The notes under the pieces are model-generated. The model made no database searches. It was not told the DNA's origin and was given only the letters and a program-made list of their open reading frames with translations. This document shows positions 24,806 through 37,900 of a DNA stretch of 64,000 bases, one piece after another. How positions within the stretch are numbered: the first letter of the stretch is position 1; every line of letters begins with the position of its first letter. The position numbers were made by a program, and so were the translations under genes. Origin of the DNA: Palaemon carinicauda (taxonomy: Eukaryota > Arthropoda > Malacostraca > Decapoda > Palaemonidae); contig NC_090744.1 of assembly GCF_036898095.1 (NCBI RefSeq), positions 13,651,289 to 13,715,288 of the forward strand. Direction: 5' to 3'.

Positions 24806-27800
24806 AGTATTTTGTCCCCCTTCTCTATTCATGTCCAACTAGAAGTCCTCCCCCCCTCTATATCCAGTATTTTGTCCCCCTTCTCTATTCATGTCCAACT
24901 AGAAGTCCCCCCCCCTCTATATCCAGTATTTTGTCCCCCTTCTCTATTCATGTCCAACTAGAAGTCCCCCCCCTCTATATCCAGTATTTTGTCCCCCTTC
25001 TCTATTCATGTCCAACTAGAAGTCCCCCCCCTCTATATCCAGTATTTTGTCCCCCTTCTCTATTCATGTCCAACTAGAAGTCCCCCCCCTCTATATCCAG
25101 TATTTTGTCCCCCTTCTCTATTCATGTCCAACTAGAAGTCCCCCCCCTCTATATCCAGTATTTTGTCCCCCTTCTCTATTCATGTCCAACTAGAAGTCCC
25201 CCCCCTCTATATCCAGTATTTTGTCCCCCTTCTCTATTCATGTCCAACTAGAAGTCCTCCCCCCCTCTATATCCAGTATTTTGTCCCCCTTCTCTATTCA
25301 TGTCCAACTAGAAGTCCCCCCCCCTCTATATCCAGTATTTTGTCCCCCTTCTCTATTCATGTCCAACTAGAAGTCCCCCCCCTCTATATCCAGTATTTTG
25401 TCCCCCTTCTCTATTCATGTCCAACTAGAAGTCCCCCCCCCTCTATATCCAGTATTTTGTCCCCCTTCTCTATTCATGTCCAACTAGAAGTCCCCCCCCT
25501 CTATATCCAGTATTTTGTCCCCCTTCTCTATTCATGTCCAACTAGAAGTCCCCCCCCTCTATATCCAGTATTTTGTCCCCCTTCTCTATTCATGTCCAAC
25601 TAGAAGTCCTCCCCCCCTCTATATCCAGTATTTTGTCCCCCTTCTCTATTCATGTCCAACTAGAAGTCCCCCCCTCTATATCCAGTATTTTGTCCCCCTT
25701 CTCTATTCATGTCCAACTAGAAGTCCCCCCCTCTATATCCAGTATTTTGTCCCCCTTCTCTATTCATGTCCAACTAGAAGTCCCCCCCTCTATATCCAGT
25801 ATTTTGTCCCCCTTCTCTATTCATGTCCAACTAGAAGTCCCCCCCTCTATATCCAGTATTTTGTCCCCCTTCTCTATTCATGTCCAACTAGAAGTTTCCT
25901 CCCCCCCCTCTATATCCAGTATTTTGTCCCCCTTCTCTATTCATGTCCAACTAGAAGTCCCCCCCCTCTATATCCAGTATTTTGTCCCCCTTCTCTATTC
26001 ATGTCCAACTAGAAGTCCCCCCCCTCTATATCCAGTATTTTGTCCCCCTTCTCTATTCATGTCCAACTAGAAGTCCCCCCCCTCTATATCCAGTATTTTG
26101 TCCCCCTTCTCTATTCATGTCCAACTAGAAGTCCCCCCCCTCTATATCCAGTATTTTGTCCCCCTTCTCTATTCATGTCCAACTAGAAGTCCCCCCCCCT
26201 CTATATCCAGTATTTTGTCCCCCTTCTCTATTCATGTCCAACTAGAAGTCCCCCCCTCTATATCCAGTATTTTGTCCCCCTTCTCTATTCATGTCCAACT
26301 AGAAGTCCCCCCCCTCTATATCCAGTATTTTGTCCCCCTTCTCTATTCATGTCCAACTAGAAGTCCCCCCCTCTATATCCAGTATTTTGTCCCCCTTCTC
26401 TATTCATGTCCAACTAGAAGTCCCCCCCCTCTATATCCAGTATTTTGTCCCCCTTCTCTATTCATGTCCAACTAGAAGTCCCCCCCCCTCTATATCCAGT
26501 ATTTTGTCCCCCTTCTCTATTCATGTCCAACTAGAAGTCCCCCCCCCTCTATATCCAGTATTTTGTCCCCCTTCTCTATTCATGTCCAACTAGAAGTCCC
26601 CCCCCTCTATATCCAGTATTTTGTCCCCCTTCTCTATTCATGTCCAACTAGAAGTCCCCCCCCTCTATATCCAGTATTTTGTCCCCCTTCTCTATTCATG
26701 TCTAATTATAAGTTTCCTCCCCCCCTCTATATCCAGTATTTTGTCCCCCTTCTCTATTCATGTCCAACTAGAAGTCCCCCCCTCTATATCCAGTATTTTG
26801 TCCCCCTTCTCTATTCATGTCCAACTAGAAGTCCCCCCTCTATATCCAGTATTTTGTCCCCCTTCTCTATTCATGTCCAACTAGAAGTCCCCCCCCCTCT
26901 ATATCCAGTATTTTGTCCCCCTTCTCTATTCATGTCCAACTAGAAGTCCCCCCCCTCTATATCCAGTATTTTGTCCCCCTTCTCTATTCATGTCCAACTA
27001 GAAGTCCCCCCCCTCTATATCCAGTATTTTGTCCCCCTTCTCTATTCATGTCCAACTAGAAGTCCCCCCCCTCTATATCCAGTATTTTGTCCCCCTTCTC
27101 TATTCATGTCCAACTAGAAGTCCCCCCCCTCTATATCCAGTATTTTGTCCCCCTTCTCTATTCATGTCCAACTAGAAGTCCCCCCCCTCTATATCCAGTA
27201 TTTTGTCCCCCTTCTCTATTCATGTCCAACTAGAAGTCCCCCCCCTCTATATCCAGTATTTTGTCCCCCTTCTCTATTCATGTCCAACTAGAAGTCCCCC
27301 CCCTCTATATCCAGTATTTTGTCCCCCTTCTCTATTCATGTCCAACTAGAAGTCCCCCCCTCTATATCCAGTATTTTGTCCCCCTTCTCTATTCATGTCC
27401 AACTAGAAGTCCCCCCCTCTATATCCAGTATTTTGTCCCCCTTCTCTATTCATGTCCAACTAGAAGTCCCCCCCTCTATATCCAGTATTTTGTCCCCCTT
27501 CTCTATTCATGTCCAACTAGAAGTCCCCCCCCTCTATATCCAGTATTTTGTCCCCCTTCTCTATTCATGTCCAACTAGAAGTCCCCCCCTCTATATCCAG
27601 TATTTTGTCCCCCTTCTCTATTCATGTCCAACTAGAAGTCCCCCCCCCTCTATATCCAGTATTTTGTCCCCCTTCTCTATTCATGTCCAACTAGAAGTCC
27701 CCCCCCTCTATATCCAGTATTTTGTCCCCCTTCTCTATTCATGTCCAACTAGAAGTCCCCCCCCTCTATATCCAGTATTTTGTCCCCCTTCTCTATTCAT

Positions 27801-28890
27801 GTCCAACTAGAAGTCCCCCCCCTCTATATCCAGTATTTTGTCCCCCTTCTCTATTCATGTCCAACTAGAAGTCCCCCCCTCTATATCCAGTATTTTGTCC
27901 CCCTTCTCTATTCATGTCCAACTAGAAGTCCCCCCTCTATATCCAGTATTTTGTCCCCCTTCTCTATTCATGTCCAACTAGAAGTCCCCCCCCCTCTATA
28001 TCCAGTATTTTGTCCCCCTTCTCTATTCATGTCCAACTAGAAGTCCCCCCCCTCTATATCCAGTATTTTGTCCCCCTTCTCTATTCATGTCCAACTAGAA
28101 GTCCCCCCCCTCTATATCCAGTATTTTGTCCCCCTTCTCTATTCATGTCCAACTAGAAGTCCCCCCCCTCTATATCCAGTATTTTGTCCCCCTTCTCTAT
28201 TCATGTCCAACTAGAAGTCCCCCCCCTCTATATCCAGTATTTTGTCCCCCTTCTCTATTCATGTCCAACTAGAAGTCCCCCCCCTCTATATCCAGTATTT
28301 TGTCCCCCTTCTCTATTCATGTCCAACTAGAAGTCCCCCCCCTCTATATCCAGTATTTTGTCCCCCTTCTCTATTCATGTCCAACTAGAAGTCCCCCCCC
28401 TCTATATCCAGTATTTTGTCCCCCTTCTCTATTCATGTCCAACTATAAGTTTCCCCCCCCTCTATATCCAGTATTTTGTCCCCCTTCTCTATTCATGTCC
28501 AACTAGAAGTCCCCCCCCTCTATATCCAGTATTTTGTCCCCCTTCTCTATTCATGTCCAACTAGAAGTCCTCCCCCCCTCTATATCCAGTATTTTGTCCC
28601 CCTTCTCTATTCATGTCCAACTAGAAGTCCCCCCCCTCTATATCCAGTATTTTGTCCCCCTTCTCTATTCATGTCCAACTAGAAGTCCCCCCTCTATATC
28701 CAGTATTTTGTCCCCCTTCTCTATTCATGTCCAACTAGAAGTCCCCCCCCTCTATATCCAGTATTTTGTCCCCCTTCTCTATTCATGTCCAACTAGAAGT
28801 CCCCCCCCTCTATATCCAGTATTTTGTCCCCCTTCTCTATTCATGTCCAACTAGAAGTCCCCCCCCCTCTATATCCAGTATTTTGTCCCC

Positions 28891-31800
28891 CTTCTCTATT
28901 CATGTCAATTAGAAGTCCCCCCCCTCTATATCCAGTATTTTGTCCCCCTTCTCTATTCATGTCCAACTAGAAGTCCCCCCCTCTATATCCAGTATTTTGT
29001 CCCCCTTCTCTATTCATGTCCAACTAGAAGTCCCCCCTCTATATCCAGTATTTTGTCCCCCTTCTCTATTCATGTCCAACTAGAAGTCCCCCCCCCTCTA
29101 TATCCAGTATTTTGTCCCCCTTCTCTATTCATGTCCAACTAGAAGTCCCCCCCCTCTATATCCAGTATTTTGTCCCCCTTCTCTATTCATGTCCAACTAG
29201 AAGTCCCCCCTCTATATCCAGTATTTTGTCCCCCTTCTCTATTCATGTCCAACTAGAAGTCCCCCCCCCTCTATATCCAGTATTTTGTCCCCTTCTCTAT
29301 TCATGTCCAACTAGAAGTCCCCCCCCCTCTATATCCAGTATTTTGTCCCCCTTCTCTATTCATGTCCAACTAGAAGTCCCCCCCCTCTATATCCAGTATT
29401 TTGTCCCCCTTCTCTATTCATGTCCAACTAGAAGTCCCCCCCTCTATATCCAGTATTTTGTCCCCCTTCTCTATTCATGTCCAACTAGAAGTCCCCCCTC
29501 TATATCCAGTATTTTGTCCCCCTTCTCTATTCATGTCCAACTAGAAGTTTCCTCCCCCCCCTCTATATCCAGTATTTTGTCCCCCTTCTCTATTCATGTC
29601 CAACTAGAAGTCCCCCCCTCTATATCCAGTATTTTGTCCCCCTTCTCTATTCATGTCAACTAGAAGTCCCCCCCTCTATATCCAGTATTTTGTCCCCCTT
29701 CTCTATTCATGTCCAACTAGAAGTCCCCCCCCTCTATATCCAGTATTTTGTCCCCCTTCTCTATTCATGTCCAACTAGAAGTCCCCCCTCTATATCCAGT
29801 ATTTTGTCCCCCTTCTCTATTCATGTCCAACTAGAAGTCCCCCCCCTCTATATCCAGTATTTTGTCCCCCTTCTCTATTCATGTCCAACTAGAAGTCCCC
29901 CCCCTCTATATCCAGTATTTTGTCCCCCTTCTCTATTCATGTCCAACTAGAAGTCCCCCCCCCTCTATATCCAGTATTTTGTCCCCCTTCTCTATTCATG
30001 TCCTAATTAGAAGTTTCCCCCCCCTCTATATCCAGTATTTTGTCCCCCTTCTCTATTCATGTCCAACTAGAAGTCCCCCCCTCTATATCCAGTATTTTGT
30101 CCCCCTTCTCTATTCATGTCCAACTAGAAGTCCCCCCTCTATATCCAGTATTTTGTCCCCCTTCTCTATTCATGTCCAACTAGAAGTCCCCCCCCCTCTA
30201 TATCCAGTATTTTGTCCCCCTTCTCTATTCATCCAACTAGAAGTTTCCCCCCCCTCTATATCCAGTATTTTGTCCCCCTTCTCTATTCATGTCCAACTAG
30301 AAGTCTCCCCCCTCTATATCCAGTATTTTGTCCCCCTTCTCTATTCATGTCCAACTAGAAGTCCCCCCCCCTCTATATCCAGTATTTTGTCCCCCTTCTC
30401 TATTCATGTCCAACTAGAAGTCCCCCCCCTCTATATCCAGTATTTTGTCCCCCTTCTCTATTCATGTCCAACTAGAAGTCCCCCCCCTCTATATCCAGTA
30501 TTTTGTCCCCCTTCTCTATTCATGTCCAACTAGAAGTCCCCCCCCTCTATATCCAGTATTTTGTCCCCCTTCTCTATTCATGTCCAACTAGAAGTCCCCC
30601 CTCTATATCCAGTATTTTGTCCCCTTTCTCTATTCATGTCTAATTATAAGTTTCCTCCCCCCCCTCTATATCCAGTATTTTGTCCCCCTTCTCTATTCAT
30701 GTCCAACTAGAAGTCCCCCCCTCTATATCCAGTATTTTGTCCCCCTTCTCTATTCATGTCAACTAGAAGTCCCCCCCTCTATATCCAGTATTTTGTCCCC
30801 CTTCTCTATTCATGTCCAACTAGAAGTCCCCCCCCTCTATATCCAGTATTTTGTCCCCCTTCTCTATTCATGTCCAACTAGAAGTCCCCCCTCTATATCC
30901 AGTATTTTGTCCCCCTTCTCTATTCATGTCCAACTAGAAGTCCCCCCCCTCTATATCCAGTATTTTGTCCCCCTTCTCTATTCATGTCCAACTAGAAGTT
31001 TCCCCCCCCTCTATATCCAGTATTTTGTCCCCCTTCTCTATTCATGTCCAACTAGAAGTCCCCCCCCCTCTATATCCAGTATTTTGTCCCCCTTCTCTAT
31101 TCATGTCCAACTAGAAGTCCCCCCCCTCTATATCCAGTATTTTGTCCCCCTTCTCTATTCATGTCCAACTAGAAGTCCCCCCCTCTATATCCAGTATTTT
31201 GTCCCCCTTCTCTATTCATGTCCAACTAGAAGTCCCCCCTCTATATCCAGTATTTTGTCCCCCTTCTCTATTCATGTCCAACTAGAAGTCCCCCCCCCTC
31301 TATATCCAGTATTTTGTCCCCCTTCTCTATTCATGTCCAACTAGAAGTCCCCCCCCTCTATATCCAGTATTTTGTCCCCCTTCTCTATTCATGTCCAACT
31401 AGAAGTCTCCCCCCCTCTATATCCAGTATTTTGTCCCCCTTCTCTATTCATGTCCAACTAGAAGTCCCCCCCCCTCTATATCCAGTATTTTGTCCCCCTT
31501 CTCTATTCATGTCCAACTAGAAGTCCCCCCCTCTATATCCAGTATTTTGTCCCCCTTCTCTATTCATGTCCAACTAGAAGTCCCCCCCCTCTATATCCAG
31601 TATTTTGTCCCCCTTCTCTATTCATGTCCAACTAGAAGTCCCCCCCCTCTATATCCAGTATTTTGTCCCCCTTCTCTATTCATGTCCAACTAGAAGTCCC
31701 CCCCCTCTATATCCAGTATTTTGTCCCCCTTTCTCTATTCATGTCCAACTAGAAGTCCCCCCCCTCTATATCCAGTATTTTGTCCCCCTTCTCTATTCAT

Positions 31801-31900
31801 GTCCAACTAGAAGTCCCCCCCCTCTATATCCAGTATTTTGTCCCCCTTCTCTATTCATGTCAACTAGAAGTCCCCCCCTCTATATCCAGTATTTTGTCCC
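28891..31900. repeat. Segment of the satellite with clustered private indels
   Basis: Unusual unit bodies cluster here: CATGTCAATTAG near 28905, CATGTCAACTAG near 29655, 30757 and 31858, CATGTCCTAATTAG near 30000, ATTCATCCAACTAG near 30229 (GT missing), GTCCCCTTC near 29287, GTCCCCTTTC near 30620 and GTCCCCCTTTC near 31726. Flanking segments on both sides have very few such changes. It could be an older boundary between two homogenised domains, or a stretch of lower consensus quality. Confidence 0.65.
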
Positions 31901-34900
31901 CCTTCTCTATTCATGTCCAACTAGAAGTCCCCCCCTCTATATCCAGTATTTTGTCCCCCTTCTCTATTCATGTCCAACTAGAAGTCCCCCCCCTCTATAT
32001 CCAGTATTTTGTCCCCCTTCTCTATTCATGTCCAACTAGAAGTCCCCCCCCCTCTATATCCAGTATTTTGTCCCCCTTCTCTATTCATGTCCAACTAGAA
32101 GTCCCCCCCCTCTATATCCAGTATTTTGTCCCCCTTCTCTATTCATGTCCAACTAGAAGTCCCCCCCCCTCTATATCCAGTATTTTGTCCCCCTTCTCTA
32201 TTCATGTCCAACTAGAAGTCCCCCCCCTCTATATCCAGTATTTTGTCCCCCTTCTCTATTCATGTCCAACTAGAAGTCCCCCCCTCTATATCCAGTATTT
32301 TGTCCCCCTTCTCTATTCATGTCCAACTAGAAGTCCCCCCCTCTATATCCAGTATTTTGTCCCCCTTCTCTATTCATGTCCAACTAGAAGTCCCCCCCCT
32401 CTATATCCAGTATTTTGTCCCCCTTCTCTATTCATGTCCAACTAGAAGCCCCCCCCTCTATATCCAGTATTTTGTCCCCCTTCTCTATTCATGTCCAACT
32501 AGAAGTCCCCCCCCCTCTATATCCAGTATTTTGTCCCCCTTCTCTATTCATGTCCAACTAGAAGTCCCCCCCCCTCTATATCCAGTATTTTGTCCCCCTT
32601 CTCTATTCATGTCCAACTAGAAGTCCCCCCCCTCTATATCCAGTATTTTGTCCCCCTTCTCTATTCATGTCCAACTAGAAGTCCCCCCCCTCTATATCCA
32701 GTATTTTGTCCCCCTTCTCTATTCATGTCCAACTAGAAGTCCCCCCCTCTATATCCAGTATTTTGTCCCCCTTCTCTATTCATGTCCAACTAGAAGTCCC
32801 CCCCTCTATATCCAGTATTTTGTCCCCCTTCTCTATTCATGTCCAACTAGAAGTCCCCCCCCTCTATATCCAGTATTTTGTCCCCCTTCTCTATTCATGT
32901 CCAACTAGAAGTCCTCCCCCCCTCTATATCCAGTATTTTGTCCCCCTTCTCTATTCATGTCCAACTAGAAGTCCCCCCCTCTATATCCAGTATTTTGTCC
33001 CCCTTCTCTATTCATGTCCAACTAGAAGTCCCCCCCTCTATATCCAGTATTTTGTCCCCCTTCTCTATTCATGTCCAACTAGAAGTCCCCCCCCTCTATA
33101 TCCAGTATTTTGTCCCCCTTCTCTATTCATGTCCAACTAGAAGTCCCCCCCCTCTATATCCAGTATTTTGTCCCCCTTCTCTATTCATGTCCAACTAGAA
33201 GTCCCCCCCCTCTATATCCAGTATTTTGTCCCCCTTCTCTATTCATGTCCAACTAGAAGTCCCCCCCCTCTATATCCAGTATTTTGTCCCCCTTCTCTAT
33301 TCATGTCCAACTAGAAGTCCCCCCCCTCTATATCCAGTATTTTGTCCCCCTTCTCTATTCATGTCCAACTAGAAGTCCCCCCCCTCTATATCCAGTATTT
33401 TGTCCCCCTTCTCTATTCATGTCCAACTAGAAGTCCCCCCCTCTATATCCAGTATTTTGTCCCCCTTCTCTATTCATGTCCAACTAGAAGTCCCCCCCTC
33501 TATATCCAGTATTTTGTCCCCCTTCTCTATTCATGTCCAACTAGAAGTCCCCCCCTCTATATCCAGTATTTTGTCCCCCTTCTCTATTCATGTCCAACTA
33601 GAAGTTTCCTCCCCCCCCTCTATATCCAGTATTTTGTCCCCCTTCTCTATTCATGTCCAACTAGAAGTCCCCCCCCCTCTATATCCAGTATTTTGTCCCC
33701 CTTCTCTATTCATGTCCAACTAGAAGTCCCCCCCTCTATATCCAGTATTTTGTCCCCCTTCTCTATTCATGTCCAACTAGAAGTCCCCCCCCTCTATATC
33801 CAGTATTTTGTCCCCCTTCTCTATTCATGTCCAACTAGAAGTCCCCCCCCTCTATATCCAGTATTTTGTCCCCCTTCTCTATTCATGTCCAACTAGAAGT
33901 CCCCCCCCTCTATATCCAGTATTTTGTCCCCCTTCTCTATTCATGTCTAATTATAAGTTTCCTCCCCCCTCTATATCCAGTATTTTGTCCCCCTTCTCTA
34001 TTCATGTCCAACTAGAAGTCCCCCCCCCTCTATATCCAGTATTTTGTCCCCCTTCTCTATTCATGTCCAACTAGAAGTCCCCCCCTCTATATCCAGTATT
34101 TTGTCCCCCTTCTCTATTCATGTCCAACTAGAAGTCCCCCCCTCTATATCCAGTATTTTGTCCCCCTTCTCTATTCATGTCCAACTAGAAGTCCCCCCCC
34201 TCTATATCCAGTATTTTGTCCCCCTTCTCTATTCATGTCCAACTAGAAGTCCCCCCCCTCTATATCCAGTATTTTGTCCCCCTTCTCTATTCATGTCCAA
34301 CTAGAAGTCCCCCCCCTCTATATCCAGTATTTTGTCCCCCTTCTCTATTCATGTCCAACTAGAAGTCCCCCCCCTCTATATCCAGTATTTTGTCCCCCTT
34401 CTCTATTCATGTCCAACTAGAAGTCCCCCCCCTCTATATCCAGTATTTTGTCCCCCTTCTCTATTCATGTCCAACTAGAAGTCCCCCCCTCTATATCCAG
34501 TATTTTGTCCCCCTTCTCTATTCATGTCCAACTAGAAGTCCCCCCCTCTATATCCAGTATTTTGTCCCCCTTCTCTATTCATGTCCAACTAGAAGTCCCC
34601 CCCCTCTATATCCAGTATTTTGTCCCCCTTCTCTATTCATGTCCAACTAGAAGCCCCCCCCTCTATATCCAGTATTTTGTCCCCCTTCTCTATTCATGTC
34701 CAACTAGAAGTCCCCCCCCTCTATATCCAGTATTTTGTCCCCCTTCTCTATTCATGTCCAACTAGAAGTCCCCCCCCCTCTATATCCAGTATTTTGTCCC
34801 CCTTCTCTATTCATGTCCAACTAGAAGTCCCCCCCCTCTATATCCAGTATTTTGTCCCCCTTCTCTATTCATGTCCAACTAGAAGTCCCCCCCCTCTATA

Positions 34901-37900
34901 TCCAGTATTTTGTCCCCCTTCTCTATTCATGTCCAACTAGAAGTCCCCCCCCTCTATATCCAGTATTTTGTCCCCCTTCTCTATTCATGTCCAACTAGAA
35001 GTCCCCCCCCTCTATATCCAGTATTTTGTCCCCCTTCTCTATTCATGTCCAACTAGAAGTCCCCCCCTCTATATCCAGTATTTTGTCCCCCTTCTCTATT
35101 CATGTCCAACTAGAAGTCCCCCCCTCTATATCCAGTATTTTGTCCCCCTTCTCTATTCATGTCCAACTAGAAGTCCCCCCCTCTATATCCAGTATTTTGT
35201 CCCCCTTCTCTATTCATGTCCAACTAGAAGTCCCCCCCTCTATATCCAGTATTTTGTCCCCCTTCTCTATTCATGTCCAACTAGAAGTCCCCCCCCTCTA
35301 TATCCAGTATTTTGTCCCCCTTCTCTATTCATGTCCAACTAGAAGTCCCCCCCCTCTATATCCAGTATTTTGTCCCCCTTCTCTATTCATGTCCAACTAG
35401 AAGTCCCCCCCTCTATATCCAGTATTTTGTCCCCCTTCTCTATTCATGTCCAACTAGAAGTCCCCCCCCTCTATATCCAGTATTTTGTCCCCCTTCTCTA
35501 TTCATGTCCAACTAGAAGTCCCCCCCCTCTATATCCAGTATTTTGTCCCCCTTCTCTATTCATGTCCAACTAGAAGTCCCCCCCTCTATATCCAGTATTT
35601 TGTCCCCCTTCTCTATTCATGTCCAACTAGAAGTCCCCCCCTCTATATCCAGTATTTTGTCCCCCTTCTCTATTCATGTCCAACTAGAAGTCCCCCCCCT
35701 CTATATCCAGTATTTTGTCCCCCTTCTCTATTCATGTCCAACTAGAAGTCCCCCCCCTCTATATCCAGTATTTTGTCCCCCTTCTCTATTCATGTCCAAC
35801 TAGAAGTCCCCCCCTCTATATCCAGTATTTTGTCCCCCTTCTCTATTCATGTCCAACTAGAAGTCCCCCCCCTCTATATCCAGTATTTTGTCCCCCTTCT
35901 CTATTCATGTCCAACTAGAAGTCCTCCCCCCCTCTATATCCAGTATTTTGTCCCCCTTCTCTATTCATGTCCAACTAGAAGTCCCCCCCCTCTATATCCA
36001 GTATTTTGTCCCCCTTCTCTATTCATGTCCAACTAGAAGTCCCCCCCCCTCTATATCCAGTATTTTGTCCCCCTTCTCTATTCATGTCCAACTAGAAGTC
36101 CCCCCCCTCTATATCCAGTATTTTGTCCCCCTTCTCTATTCATGTCCAACTAGAAGTCCCCCCCCTCTATATCCAGTATTTTGTCCCCCTTCTCTATTCA
36201 TGTCCAACTAGAAGTCCCCCCCCTCTATATCCAGTATTTTGTCCCCCTTCTCTATTCATGTCCAACTAGAAGTCCCCCCCTCTATATCCAGTATTTTGTC
36301 CCCCTTCTCTATTCATGTCCAACTAGAAGTCCCCCCCTCTATATCCAGTATTTTGTCCCCCTTCTCTATTCATGTCCAACTAGAAGTCCCCCCCCTCTAT
36401 ATCCAGTATTTTGTCCCCCTTCTCTATTCATGTCCAACTAGAAGTCCCCCCCCTCTATATCCAGTATTTTGTCCCCCTTCTCTATTCATGTCCAACTAGA
36501 AGTCCCCCCCTCTATATCCAGTATTTTGTCCCCCTTCTCTATTCATGTCCAACTAGAAGTCCCCCCCCCTCTATATCCAGTATTTTGTCCCCCTTCTCTA
36601 TTCATGTCCAACTAGAAGTCCCCCCCCCTCTATATCCAGTATTTTGTCCCCCTTCTCTATTCATGTCCAACTAGAAGTCCCCCCCCTCTATATCCAGTAT
36701 TTTGTCCCCCTTCTCTATTCATGTCCAACTAGAAGTCCTCCCCCCCTCTATATCCAGTATTTTGTCCCCCTTCTCTATTCATGTCCAACTAGAAGTCCCC
36801 CCCCTCTATATCCAGTATTTTGTCCCCCTTCTCTATTCATGTCCAACTAGAAGTCCCCCCCCTCTATATCCAGTATTTTGTCCCCCTTCTCTATTCATGT
36901 CCAACTAGAAGTCCCCCCCCTCTATATCCAGTATTTTGTCCCCCTTCTCTATTCATGTCCAACTAGAAGTCCCCCCCTCTATATCCAGTATTTTGTCCCC
37001 CTTCTCTATTCATGTCCAACTAGAAGTCCCCCCCTCTATATCCAGTATTTTGTCCCCCTTCTCTATTCATGTCCAACTAGAAGTCCCCCCCCTCTATATC
37101 CAGTATTTTGTCCCCCTTCTCTATTCATGTCCAACTAGAAGTCCCCCCCCTCTATATCCAGTATTTTGTCCCCCTTCTCTATTCATGTCCAACTAGAAGT
37201 CCCCCCCCTCTATATCCAGTATTTTGTCCCCCTTCTCTATTCATGTCCAACTAGAAGTCCCCCCCCCTCTATATCCAGTATTTTGTCCCCCTTCTCTATT
37301 CATGTCCAACTAGAAGTCCCCCCCCTCTATATCCAGTATTTTGTCCCCCTTCTCTATTCATGTCCAACTAGAAGTCCCCCCCCTCTATATCCAGTATTTT
37401 GTCCCCCTTCTCTATTCATGTCCAACTAGAAGTTTCCTCCCCCCCTCTATATCCAGTATTTTGTCCCCCTTCTCTATTCATGTCCAACTAGAAGTCCCCC
37501 CCTCTATATCCAGTATTTTGTCCCCCTTCTCTATTCATGTCCAACTAGAAGTCCCCCCCCCTCTATATCCAGTATTTTGTCCCCCTTCTCTATTCATGTC
37601 CAACTAGAAGTCCCCCCCTCTATATCCAGTATTTTGTCCCCCTTCTCTATTCATGTCCAACTAGAAGTCCCCCCCCTCTATATCCAGTATTTTGTCCCCC
37701 TTCTCTATTCATGTCCAACTAGAAGTCCCCCCCTCTATATCCAGTATTTTGTCCCCCTTCTCTATTCATGTCCAACTAGAAGTCCCCCCCCTCTATATCC
37801 AGTATTTTGTCCCCCTTCTCTATTCATGTCCAACTAGAAGTCCCCCCCCTCTATATCCAGTATTTTGTCCCCCTTCTCTATTCATGTCCAACTAGAAGTC

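Larger units (their letters stand above)
7871..28890. repeat. Homogeneous interior block of the satellite
   Basis: Most units are the canonical body with C7, C8 or C9, or a derivative with AAGTCCTCCCCCCC. From about 7,870 to 14,460 I see no TAATTATAAG-type unit at all. Rare indels in the body occur at about 9881 (CAACTAAAGTCC) and 17134 (CAACTAAGTCC). Tract lengths come in runs: about ten consecutive C8 units span 10,815-11,350. Local clusters of the diverged type occur around 17.7-18.1 kb and 19.3-20.1 kb. Confidence 0.8.
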
